A stretch of 64,000 bases of DNA, from positions 186,001 through 250,000 of the forward strand of contig CAWGGV010000001.1 of NCBI GenBank assembly GCA_963822255.1, read 5' to 3'. The position numbers were made by a program, and so were the translations under genes. This DNA comes from UBA7803 sp963822255 (lineage in GTDB: Bacteria > Pseudomonadota > Gammaproteobacteria > Pseudomonadales > Azotimanducaceae). This document shows, one piece after another, positions 11,290 through 19,477 of this stretch. The notes under the pieces were generated by a model, which had not been told where the DNA came from, did no database searches, and was given only the letters and a program-made list of their open reading frames with translations. The number at the start of each line of letters is the position of its first letter. Within the stretch, counting starts at the first letter, position 1.

Positions 11290-12298
11290 CGTCGCTGCCG
11301 TATGACTGCCAGTGGCCGAGCCATTGGCGGAACATGAGGATGCTCCAGAGAAGTTGCCAGTAATCGCCGGTTCCGGACAGATGCTGCTGCCAGCAGGCCC
11401 GAACGGCCGCCGCGTCGAACAAGCCTTCCTCCGCCAGCCGGCGTTCGTCCAGCAACTCCTCGAGCCAACCCCGCAGCGGCCCGCGAAGCCAGCCGGGGAG
11501 GGGGCTCGAGAAGCCCTTCTTCGGGCGATCCACCAGCGCGGCGGTACGTGACGATACAGCAGCCGGCGGAACGTCGAGCGGCTCGGCCTGCGCCGCGGCG
11601 ACCGCTTCGGCCGGGTCCCAGCAGCTCGACAGAGCCGGCTCGTCGCCGGGCGACACACCGGTACTCCTCCGGGACGAGCTTCTGAACGCCACGATAGATG
11701 CTGTAGGAAACCGGCACGTGCCCCCAACGCATGTAGGCAGCAAGGCTCTGCGGGTCGATCTGCGGTTGCCATCCAAGGTGTGCGCGCAGACCTTTGATCT
11801 CGGAGGCGAATACGAACAGCCTGTCGAAGCGGCCCCAGAACAGCGGCTTGATACCCACCCGGTCGCGGGCCAGGGTCAACGTCCGGTCCTCCCGGTTCCA
11901 CACCGCGAACGCAAACATGCCGATCAGCTTTCTGAGGGTCGCTTCGACGCCCCAGCCCGCACAGGCCTCGACCAGCACCTCGGTATCGGACCGCCCTCTG
12001 AACGTTCGTCCTTCGGCCGCAAGCTCCTATCGCAGCTCCCGATGATTGTAGATTTCCCCGTTGTAGGTCAGCACCAGCCCGCCGCTGGAGGACACCATGG
12101 GCTGATGGCCTGAGGGAGAGGGATCGACGACGGCACGGCGCCGGTGGGCCAGTGCGACTCCCGCTGCCGGTCGTACCAGGTTCCGGCGTCGTCCGGGCCG
12201 CGGTGGCGCATGGGTGCGGCCATGGCGGATACCACCCGGCCCCAATCCTCTGGTTCGTACACGCCGCCGGGATCGACGAACCCTGCGATTCCGCACAT
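11290..12298 (-). pseudogene. Asparagine synthetase (glutamine-hydrolysing) remnant
   Basis: The N-terminus is intact: MCGIAGFVDPGG with the catalytic Cys2, then MRHRGPDDAGTW. The frame shifts near 12,145 and continues as LTYNGEIYNHRELR, which is followed by an in-frame TAG at 12027-12029. It carries on as RSDTEVLVEACAGW and RDRVGIKPLFWGRF, and shifts again near 11,660 to SCWDPAEAVAAAQAEPLDV. It then jumps directly to LVDRPKKGFSSPLPGWLRG near 11,545-11,575, losing roughly 250 residues that include the ATP-binding synthetase core. The C-terminal end (WSILMFRQWLGHW) stops near 11,300. Nonsense plus large deletion make this a true pseudogene, whatever the base accuracy. It resembles the AsnB-like amidotransferases of exopolysaccharide loci. 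Confidence 0.85.
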
Positions 12299-12571
12299 CG
12301 ACCGAGTCCTCCATGAAGTGGGCTACGCCCTGTCTGGACCGTGAAACCGGATTCGTCCGCCGAGGGCGAAAGTCGCTCCGGGCAGCCGGACAGATGGTCG
12401 GAGCACGAGGCAAAAACGAGGCCAGGACACGGCCGCGGGAGCGTCCGCCGGCGGCGGCGGCGCAGCGCAGCCACCGCGCACAGGATGTCGCAAACGTGGC
12501 GCTGATCACAGCATCCTCCCGGCCGAGCACTACGATCAGCACGCAGCTCATCACAAGAAGGACGCGGCGTC

Positions 12572-12775
12572 ATGGACGAGCAGGATTTGCACCTGGATTC
12601 GGAGGATACCGGCCCGGAGCCGATGGGCACGGAGCCGATGGGCACGGAGCCGATGGGCACGGAGCCGATGGGCACGGAGCCGATGGCGGAGGAGGATACC
12701 GAAGTCTTCTACTGGGCGCTCAGGAGAGCGCTGGAGCGCACGCCCTTGGAGCCGCCAGCGGCGGCGCAGATGTAG
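12572..12775 (+). CDS. Small acidic repeat protein, hypothetical
   Basis: 67 aa beginning MDEQDLHLDSEDTG, then four perfect EPMGT pentads and a fifth EPMAE, then a helix-like EEDTEVFYWALRRALERT. An AAGGA lies about 9 bases upstream of the ATG. The stop codon lies inside the first copy of the adjacent 27-bp repeat. In another frame that repeat stays open and encodes AASGGADVE units, so a single indel would give a much longer repetitive protein. I recognise no family. It may be a real small gene or coding-like repeat DNA. Confidence 0.4.
   Translation: MDEQDLHLDSEDTGPEPMGTEPMGTEPMGTEPMGTEPMAEEDTEVFYWALRRALERTPLEPPAAAQM
12617..12691 (+). repeat. 15-bp tandem repeat, 4 full copies plus a variant
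   Basis: The unit gagccgatgggcacg starts at 12617, 12632, 12647 and 12662, with a diverged fifth copy at 12677. The period is a multiple of three and encodes EPMGT within the small ORF. The four copies are identical, which implies recent expansion. Confidence 0.95.
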
Positions 12776-12905
12776 AAGCCGCCAGCGGCGGCGCAGATGT
12801 AGAAGCCGCCAGCGGCGGCGCAGATGTAGAAGCCGCCAGCGGCGGCGCAGATGTAGAAGCCGCCAGCGGCGGCGCAGATGTAGGAGCCGCCAGCGGCGGC
12901 GGCGC
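12751..12905. repeat. 27-bp tandem repeat, about 5.7 copies
   Basis: Units start at 12751, 12778, 12805, 12832 and 12859, with a partial sixth at 12886. Each begins gccgccagcggcggcgcaga and ends tgtagaa, except the fifth, which ends tgtagga. There are no spacers, so it is not a CRISPR. The unit contains a short internal inverted repeat (gccgcc/ggcggc). It lies between the asparagine synthetase remnant and the 3' end of pnp. Confidence 0.95.
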
Positions 12906-12936
12906 AGCGATCTCCGGATCGACTCCGGAGATCGCT
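12906..12936. terminator. 13-bp perfect stem-loop downstream of pnp
   Basis: agcgatctccgga (12906-12918), loop tcgac, tccggagatcgct (12924-12936). It lies 14 bp beyond the pnp stop. There is no strong U-tract on either strand, so it may stabilise a 3' end rather than act as an intrinsic terminator. Confidence 0.6.
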
Positions 12937-12946
12937 TTAACGGCCT

Positions 12947-12973
12947 CCAACTACGCGCTTTGCGCGTAGTTGG
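12947..12973. repeat. Inverted repeat spanning the pnp stop codon
   Basis: ccaactacgcgc (12947-12958), loop ttt, gcgcgtagttgg (12962-12973): a perfect 12-bp stem that includes the last pnp codons and the stop. With the adjacent hairpin it would form two stacked stem-loops at the mRNA 3' end, plausibly for transcript stability. Confidence 0.7.
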
Positions 12974-15050
12974 GGACCTCCTTCATGGACAGCTTGATCC
13001 GGCCGCGCTGGTCCACGTCGAGGACCACCACGTCCACCATCTCGCCTTCTTTCAGGTAATCACTCACCTGCTCCACCCGCTCGTTGGCGATCTGCGAGAT
13101 GTGCAGCAGGCCGTCCTTGCCGGGCAGGATGTTGATGAAGGCGCCGAAGTCGACGATGCGCTCCACGCGACCGTGGTAGATCCTGCCCACCTCGGCCTCC
13201 GCGGTGATCTCCTGGACTCGCGCCACCGCGGCCTCCATGGATTCCGCGCTGTCGGCATAGATCCTGACGCTGCCGTCGTCCTGGATGTCGATGTCCGCGC
13301 CGGTCTCCTCGACGATGGAGCGGATGGTGGCTCCACCTTTGCCGATAACGTCGCGGATCTTGTCCTGAGGCACCATGATCACCTTCATGGACGGGGCGTT
13401 CTCGGAAATGGTGTCCCGGGACTTTTCGAGGACCTTCGCCATCTCGCCGAGGATGTGCTGACGCGCTTCCAGGGCCTGGTTCAGGGCCACTTCCATGATC
13501 TCCTCGGTGATGCCGGCGATCTTGATGTCCATCTGCAGAGCAGTGACACCCTTCGCCGTGCCCGCCACCTTGAAGTCCATGTCACCGAGATGGTCCTCGT
13601 CGCCGAGGATGTCGGTGAGCACCGCGTAGCGGTTGCCTTCCTTCACCAAGCCCATGGCCACGCCGGCCACCGCTGCCTTCATTGGGACCCCGGCATCCAT
13701 CAGCGCCAGCGACGTGCCGCAGACGCTCGCCATGGAACTCGAGCCGTTCGACTCGGTGATCTCGGAGACCACGCGAATCGTGTACGGGAAGTCGTCCACC
13801 GCTGGCAGCATCGCTTGAACGCCGCGGCGCGCCAGGCGGCCGTGGCCGATCTCCCGGCGCTTGGGCCCGGTCATGAAAGCGGCCTCGCCAACGCTGAACG
13901 GCGGAAAGTTGTAGTGCAGCAGGAAGTTGTCCTTATAGGAGCCTTCCAAGGCGTCGATCAGCGCCGCATCCCGCAGGGTGCCCAGGGTCGCGACAACGAT
14001 CGCCTGGGTCTCGCCCCGGGTGAACAGGGCACTGCCGTGGGTCTTGGGCAGGAACGGGACCTCGATGTCAATGGGCCGCACGGTGCGCAGATCGCGCCCG
14101 TCGATCCGCGGCTCGCCGTTCAGCACCCGCTGGCGGACGATCTCCTTTTCCACCTTGCCGAACATGTCGGCCACGGCCTCCACGTCGTACCGGGGAGCCT
14201 CGCCTCCGGCGAGCTGGGCGACCACACCGGCGCGCAGCTCGCTCACGCGATCCTGGCGCGCCATCTTGTCGGTGATGCGGTAGGCCTCACCGAGCGGAGC
14301 CTTCACTGCGGCTTCCACCGCCGATTTCAGGGACTCATCCAGCTCCGACCGTTGCCACTCCCAACGGGGCTTACCGGCCTCGGCAGTCAGCTCTTTGATG
14401 GCGCTGATGGCAACCTGCATCTCCTGGTGGGCGAACAGCACCGCGCCGAGCATCTCGTCCTCGGTGAGCTCCCTGGCTTCCGACTCCACCATCAGCACGG
14501 CCTCGTCGGTACCCGCCACCACCATGGAGAGGTCCGACTCCAGCAGGCTCGAGTAGCTGGGGTTCAGCAGATAGGTTCCGTCCTTATAGCCGACGCGGGC
14601 AGCCGCGATGGGCCCGCCCCACGGGATGCCCGACACCGCCAGAGCGGCGGACGCACCGAGCAGGGAGGCGATGTCCGGATCCTCGTTCTTATCCGCCGAC
14701 ATCACCGTGCACACCACCTGCACCTCGTTCATGAATCCCTTGGGAAACAGCGGCCGCAGCGGCCGGTCGATGAGGCGCGAGGTCAGGGTCTCCTTCTCGG
14801 ACGGACGTCCTTCCCGGCGAAAGAAACCGCCGGGGATCTTACCGGCGGCGTAGGTCTTCTCCTGATAGTTGACGGTGAGCGGAAAGAAGCTCTGTCCCGG
14901 TCGTGGCTGGCGGACCCCGACGGCCGTGCACAGCACCACGGTGTTGCCCATGGTGACCAGCACCGCGCCGGTGGCCTGCTTGGCGACGCGGCCCGTTTCC
15001 AGCGTCACGCTCTGCTCGCCAAACTGAAATTGTTTCGTCACTCGATTCAA
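12951..15050 (-). CDS. pnp: Polyribonucleotide nucleotidyltransferase (PNPase)
   Basis: 3'-5' phosphorolytic exoribonuclease of the degradosome. Two RNase PH-like domains are present (FFRREGRPSEKETLTSRLID; GETQAIVVATLGTLRDA), then the KH domain (IRDVIGKGGATIRSI) and the S1 domain (GRIYHGRVERIVDFGAFI) at the C-terminus. An in-frame ATG lies at 15065, but its own codons contain GGAGG, correctly spaced for a TTG at 15050. That start gives MNRVTKQFQFG, matching the family N-terminus; E. coli pnp also starts with TTG. About 699 aa. It follows rpsO, as in other gammaproteobacteria. Confidence 0.96.
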   Translation of the reverse strand: MNRVTKQFQFGEQSVTLETGRVAKQATGAVLVTMGNTVVLCTAVGVRQPRPGQSFFPLTVNYQEKTYAAGKIPGGFFRREGRPSEKETLTSRLIDRPLRPLFPKGFMNEVQVVCTVMSADKNEDPDIASLLGASAALAVSGIPWGGPIAAARVGYKDGTYLLNPSYSSLLESDLSMVVAGTDEAVLMVESEARELTEDEMLGAVLFAHQEMQVAISAIKELTAEAGKPRWEWQRSELDESLKSAVEAAVKAPLGEAYRITDKMARQDRVSELRAGVVAQLAGGEAPRYDVEAVADMFGKVEKEIVRQRVLNGEPRIDGRDLRTVRPIDIEVPFLPKTHGSALFTRGETQAIVVATLGTLRDAALIDALEGSYKDNFLLHYNFPPFSVGEAAFMTGPKRREIGHGRLARRGVQAMLPAVDDFPYTIRVVSEITESNGSSSMASVCGTSLALMDAGVPMKAAVAGVAMGLVKEGNRYAVLTDILGDEDHLGDMDFKVAGTAKGVTALQMDIKIAGITEEIMEVALNQALEARQHILGEMAKVLEKSRDTISENAPSMKVIMVPQDKIRDVIGKGGATIRSIVEETGADIDIQDDGSVRIYADSAESMEAAVARVQEITAEAEVGRIYHGRVERIVDFGAFINILPGKDGLLHISQIANERVEQVSDYLKEGEMVDVVVLDVDQRGRIKLSMKEVPNYAQSA

Positions 15051-15082
15051 ATCGTATTCCTCCATTTCTTTTCTTCGGCGCT

Positions 15083-15106
15083 CCGGCTCGATTCGTCATG
15101 AGCCGG
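15083..15106 (-). promoter_or_regulatory. Hairpin in the rpsO-pnp spacer
   Basis: ccggctc (15083-15089) pairs with gagccgg (15100-15106). It lies in the 5' leader of pnp, where E. coli has an rpsO terminator and an RNase III site used for pnp autoregulation. No U-tract follows, so a processing hairpin is likelier than a terminator. Role inferred by position. Confidence 0.45.
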
Positions 15107-15138
15107 ACGCCCTCGGCAGCGCCAAACCGCCGACCTCG

Positions 15139-15408
15139 TCAGCGGCGCAGACCCAGCCGGCCGATCAGCTCTGCATAGCGGCTCGCGTTCTTGCGCTTGA
15201 GGTAGTCGAGGAGCTTCCGCCGCTGATTCACCATCCGGATCAACCCACGCCTGGAATGGTGATCCTGCTTGTGCGCGCTGAAGTGCTCCTGCAGAGCGTT
15301 GATGTTGTGAGTCAACAGGGCCACCTGGACCTCGGGCGATCCCGTGTCCCCGTCCTCCGTCTGATACTCCTTGATAATTCCAGCCTTCGTTGCTGCAGTC
15401 AGTGCCAT
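15139..15408 (-). CDS. rpsO: 30S ribosomal protein S15
   Basis: 89 aa, the usual length. Binds the central domain of 16S rRNA and bridges to the large subunit. Diagnostic segments are DTGSPEVQVALLTHNINAL, HSRRGLIRMVNQRRKLLDYL and RYAELIGRLGLRR. GGAG precedes the ATG. It lies between truB and pnp in the conserved infB operon order. Confidence 0.98.
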   Translation of the reverse strand: MALTAATKAGIIKEYQTEDGDTGSPEVQVALLTHNINALQEHFSAHKQDHHSRRGLIRMVNQRRKLLDYLKRKNASRYAELIGRLGLRR

Positions 15409-15473
15409 TTGCTCGTCTCCAATATGCTCGCAAAAGATACGAGGTCATCCGCGCATATTTGCAGATGCCTCAA

Positions 15474-16391
15474 TCAGGCGACGACCAGCCGCCTTGGGGC
15501 GACCCGGCCGTCATCCAGAACCTCGCCCACCCCGAGAAACCGCGGAGTGCCATCTTCCGGCTGCTCGAGCAGCCGGACCCAACCGCTGGAAGGCGCGTGA
15601 GGGACGATCACCGGCTGTCCCTGGCGCAGGTAGTAAGCCGTGGCACCGGTCAGGCGTAGCTCGGGCCAGTCGCCCACCGCGCTCGACACCGGCAGCAGAA
15701 AGGGATCCAGGGAGCCTTTCTCCAGGGCGGCCTCGAGCTCGTCGAACGTCACCAGGTCGGATTCGTCGTAAGGGCCGGCCGCCAGACGGCGCAGGCCCAT
15801 CACGTGCGCTCCGCAGCCCAGTTGCTCGCCGAGCTCCTCGGCGATGGTGCGCACGTAGGTGCCCTTGCTGCAATGGATCAAAAGCGTCAGCTCGTCCCCT
15901 TCCAGTGACACCAGCTCGTTGGAAAATATCTTGACGCGGCGCGCCTCCCGTTCGATCTCGATGCCCTGGCGGGCCAGCTTGTACAGGGGCTGGCCGTGAT
16001 GCTTGACCGCCGAGAACATGGACGGCACCTGCTCTATCTCGCCGCGGAAAAAGCACAGCGCCTCCTCCACGCGATCGGCCGTCACGCCTTCGACAGGCCG
16101 CGTTGCCCGAACGTTCCCGTCCGCGTCGCCGCTGTCGGTGGCCACCCCCAGCTTCAGCCGTGCCCGGTACTTCTTGTCCGACGTGAGCAGATACTGCGAA
16201 AACTTCGTGGCTTCTCCGAAGCACAGCGGCAGAACTCCCGTGGCCAGGGGATCCAGCGAGCCGGTGTGGCCCACCTTGCGCGCGTGGAACAGCCGCTTCG
16301 CCTTCTGCACGGCATCGTTGGAGCTGAAGCCGGCGGGCTTGTCCAGCACCAGGATGCCGCTGACGTTGCGGCCGCGCTTGCCCTTAGTCAT
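15474..16391 (-). CDS. truB: tRNA pseudouridine(55) synthase
   Basis: Makes pseudouridine 55 in the T-loop of tRNAs. 305 aa. The catalytic motif HTGSLDPLATGVLPL carries Asp at about residue 47, and the KGTYVRTIAEELG and CGAHVMGLRR motifs follow, with a C-terminal PUA-like region. The start overlaps the rbfA stop by 8 bp, so translation is probably coupled. Confidence 0.97.
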   Translation of the reverse strand: MTKGKRGRNVSGILVLDKPAGFSSNDAVQKAKRLFHARKVGHTGSLDPLATGVLPLCFGEATKFSQYLLTSDKKYRARLKLGVATDSGDADGNVRATRPVEGVTADRVEEALCFFRGEIEQVPSMFSAVKHHGQPLYKLARQGIEIEREARRVKIFSNELVSLEGDELTLLIHCSKGTYVRTIAEELGEQLGCGAHVMGLRRLAAGPYDESDLVTFDELEAALEKGSLDPFLLPVSSAVGDWPELRLTGATAYYLRQGQPVIVPHAPSSGWVRLLEQPEDGTPRFLGVGEVLDDGRVAPRRLVVA

Positions 16392-16806
16392 GGTCGTCGT
16401 CCCGATCGCGATCCGGAGATCGCTCCCACACAGAAGGGTCGTGCTGCTCGTGGTCCGCCTGCACCGCGCGGTCGATCAGCGCGTCCATGCGCGGGCCTTC
16501 CTCCACCAGCTGGTCGTAATGGACGCGGATCCGCGGCGTGGTGCGCATGCGGTGGCGCTTGGCCAGCTCCGAGCGGAAATAGCCCGCGGCGCCGTTCAGC
16601 ACGCCCACCAGCTCGTCCTTCTCGGCCGGTGTGGTGACGTTCAGCGACGAGACGTAGACGTCCGCATAGGACAGATCGCGGCTGACCCGCACCTCGTTGA
16701 CGCTCACGATGCCGACCCTCGGATCGCGCATTTCCCGCTGAATGATGGCGGCGAGCTCATCGCGGATGAAGTCGCCGACCCTGACATCGCGCCCGGAATC
16801 CGTCAC
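16384..16806 (-). CDS. rbfA: Ribosome-binding factor A
   Basis: Assists 16S rRNA 5'-end maturation and cold adaptation of 30S subunits. 140 aa from a GTG at 16806 that overlaps the infB stop (GTGA). The longer upstream extension of this frame lies within infB and is not used. The KH-like core is visible: IRDELAAIIQREMRDPRVGIVSVNEVRVSRDLSYADVYVS and RTTPRIRVHYD. The C-terminus is rich in Asp and Arg. Confidence 0.94.
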   Translation of the reverse strand: MTDSGRDVRVGDFIRDELAAIIQREMRDPRVGIVSVNEVRVSRDLSYADVYVSSLNVTTPAEKDELVGVLNGAAGYFRSELAKRHRMRTTPRIRVHYDQLVEEGPRMDALIDRAVQADHEQHDPSVWERSPDRDRDDDHD

Positions 16807-19458
16807 AGCTCTCGTGCCACCTCTCTCGTGTCGTACACCTCGATCTGGTCGCCGGGACGGATGTCGTTGTAGTTGCGCACGCCGATGCCGCACTCGGTGC
16901 CGGCACGCACCTCATTGACGTCCTCCTTGAAGCGCCGCAGAGACTCGAGCGATCCCTCGAAGATCACGACGTTCTCGCGCAGCACGCGGATCGGCTTGTT
17001 GCGGTAAATCGTGCCTTCCGTGACCATGCAGCCGGCCACCTGGCCGAACCGCGGCGAACGGAATACCTCCCGGACCTGCGCGGTGCCGACGATCTCCTCG
17101 CGTACCTCGGGAGCCAGCATGCCGGTGAGCACCTGCTTCAGGTCGTCGAGCAGCTCATAGATGATGCTGTAGTAGCGGAGCTCCAGCCCCTCGCGCTCGA
17201 CGATGGTCTTGGCCGCGTTGTCGGCTCGCACGTTGAAGCCGATGAGCACGGCGCCGTAGGTGAGGGCCATGTTGGCATCGGTCTCGGTGATGCCGCCGAC
17301 GCCGGAGCCGAGCACGTTCACCGCCACTTCCTCGTTGCCCATATCGGCGAGCGCCTGGGTGATGGCCTCGAGGCTGCCGCGAACGTCCGCCTTCAGCACC
17401 ACCTTGAGAACGCGCTTCTCGCCTTCGTGCAGCCCCGCGAACATGTTCTCCATCTTCGCCGCCTGCTGCAGCGCCAGACGGTGCTCGTGGCTCTTGTCGC
17501 GGCGGAACTGAGCCAGCTCCCGCGCCGTCTTCTCGTCCGTGGCTACTGAGAACTCGTCGCCGGCTGCGGGCGTGCCGTTCAAGCCCAGCACCTCCACCGG
17601 CACCGCCGGACCCGCTTCCTTCACCTGCTCGCCCAGCTCGTTCAGCATGGCGCGCACCCGTCCGGTGTTCTCGCCGGCGATGATGATGTCGCCCTGGCGC
17701 AAGGTGCCGTTCTGCACCAGCACCGTGGCCACGGGACCGCGGCCGCGGTCCAGCCGCGACTCGACGACGACACCCCGTCCGGGGGCCTCCGGCACGGCCT
17801 TGAGCTCGAGAATCTCGGCCTGCAGCAGCACCGATTCAAGCAGCGACTCGATACCCTCGCCGCTCACCGCGGACACCTTCACGAACTGGGTATCGCCGCC
17901 CCACGACCTCGGGAACGACGTTCTTGGCCGCCAGCTCGTTGGTCACCCGATCCGGATCGGCACCCTCCAGGTCCATCTTGTTGATGGCCACGACGATGGG
18001 CACACCCGCTGCCTGGGCATGCTGGATGGCTTCCTCCGTCTGCGGCATGACGCCGTCGTCGGCGGCCACCACCAGGATCACGATGTCGGTGGCCTGCGCG
18101 CCTCGGGCCCGCATGGCGGTGAACGCCGCGTGGCCGGGCGTATCGATGAAGGTGATCCGGCCGTGGGGCGTGTCGACCCCGTAGGCGCCGATGTGCTGGG
18201 TGATGCCGCCGGCCTCGCCGCTGGTGACCCGGGTCTTGCGGATGTAGTCGAGCAGCGAGGTCTTGCCGTGGTCCACGTGGCCCATCACGGTCACCACCGG
18301 CGGCCGCGGAACCTCATCGCCTTCCACTTCCAGGGAGCGCTCGAGGGCCTGCTCCATGGCGTCCTCGTGGATGAGCTTGGGCCGGTGGCCCATCTCTTCG
18401 ACGACGATCACCGCCGTGTCCTGATCCACTGTCTGATTGATGGTGGCCATGACGCCCATGCCCATCAGCGCCTTGATCACCTCGCCGGCCTTGACCGACA
18501 TGCGCTGAGCCAGCTCGCCCACGGTGAGGACGTCGGGAACTTCGACTTCGCGGGCGATGAAGTCCGTCGGCCGGAACTCGCCCCCCTGCTGGTCGAGCTT
18601 GAGCGGCCCCTGAGGCTGCCGGCGCTTACCGCGGCGCTCGCTCTTCAGCGACAGCTCGCGGCGGCGGCCGCCTTCGGTGCGGGCGCGTTCCCTCTCCTTG
18701 CCACGCCGGTGCCGGCCGGCCTTCTCGCTGGACTGAACTTCGGCCTGAGCGGCCGCGGTGGCCTCGGCCACGCGATCCACCGGGGGCGCCGCGCTCCGAG
18801 CTTCGGCTTCCTGCTTCTTGCGCTCGGCCTCGAGACGCTCGGCCTCCGCCTTCGCCCGGGCCTCTTCCCGGCGCCGGGCCTCCTCGGCCTTGCGCTCGGC
18901 TTCCTTGCGGCGGGACTCCTCCTCGGCCGCCATCCGGCCCTGTTCCTGCTCGCGGATGCGCTGCATCTCGATCTCGGCCTGGCTCATGCGGCGCCTGGGC
19001 TCCGGCTTGGGAGCGGCCTCGGGCACAGGCTCCGGCTCCGGCGCCGGCTCCAGCCGCTCCGGCTCCGGCTCGGGCGCCACGGTCTCCGCGGCCTCCAACG
19101 GCGGCGCCTCCGGCTCCGCAACCGGCTCCTCAAGCTGCTCCTCAAGCTGCTCCTGGACTTCCGGTCGCTTGACATAGGTGCGCTTGCGCCGAACCTCGAC
19201 GGTGACGTTGCGTCCCGAGCGCCCCTGGCCGGACTTCAGTGTCCCCACCGAGCGGCGCTTCAGGGTGATCTTCTTGGGCCCGGCATCCGACGAGCCGTGG
19301 CTGCGCTTCAGGAACGTCAGGAGCGCCTCCTTCTCGTCTTCCGACACCGGCTCACCCTCGCTGCTGTGAGGGAGGCCCGCTTCGTTCATCTGCTTGAGCA
19401 GCCGGTCGACGGGGGCGCCAACCGATTCCGCCAGTTGTTTGACTGTGACATCCGACAT
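16803..19458 (-). CDS. infB: Translation initiation factor IF-2 (one-base frameshift in the assembly)
   Basis: GTPase that places initiator tRNA on the 30S subunit. N-terminus MSDVTVKQLAESVGAPVDRL, a charged Glu/Ala/Arg-rich linker, then the G domain: VTVMGHVDHGKTSLLD, FIDTPGHAAF, NKMDLEGADPD. Near 17,897-17,907 the frame breaks after NELAAKNVVPEV and resumes as VKVSAVSGEGIESLL. Removing one G gives PEVWGGDTQFVKVSA, the family sequence, and a protein of about 884 aa (E. coli: 890). The downstream half has domains II-IV complete. Because the gene is essential, an assembly insertion is far likelier than a real mutation. Operon: rimP-nusA-infB-rbfA-truB. Confidence 0.95.
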
Positions 19459-19477
19459 CCGGTATCCCCTCGAACTG

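Noticed and set aside
11086..12675. A 529-residue minus-strand protein
   Set aside because: It is an alternative frame through the asparagine synthetase remnant. The conserved peptides alternate between other frames, and its own sequence matches nothing.
12751..12905. CRISPR array
   Set aside because: The 27-bp units are directly adjacent with no unique spacers, and no cas genes are present. It is a simple tandem repeat.
12214..12969. A 251-residue plus-strand protein through the repeat region
   Set aside because: Its first half lies antisense to the asparagine synthetase remnant and shows no coding character. It is open mainly because of GC bias and the 27-bp repeat.
12955..15101. Long plus-strand frames opposite pnp and many other core genes
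   Set aside because: GC-rich codon use leaves long antisense frames open. They lack ribosome sites and family similarity, and the opposite strands encode well-known proteins.
16803..19458. infB as a pseudogene or as programmed frameshifting
   Set aside because: One inserted G explains the break and restores the full-length essential protein. No slippery heptamer or stimulatory structure is apparent, and the same insertion bias appears in ftsH.
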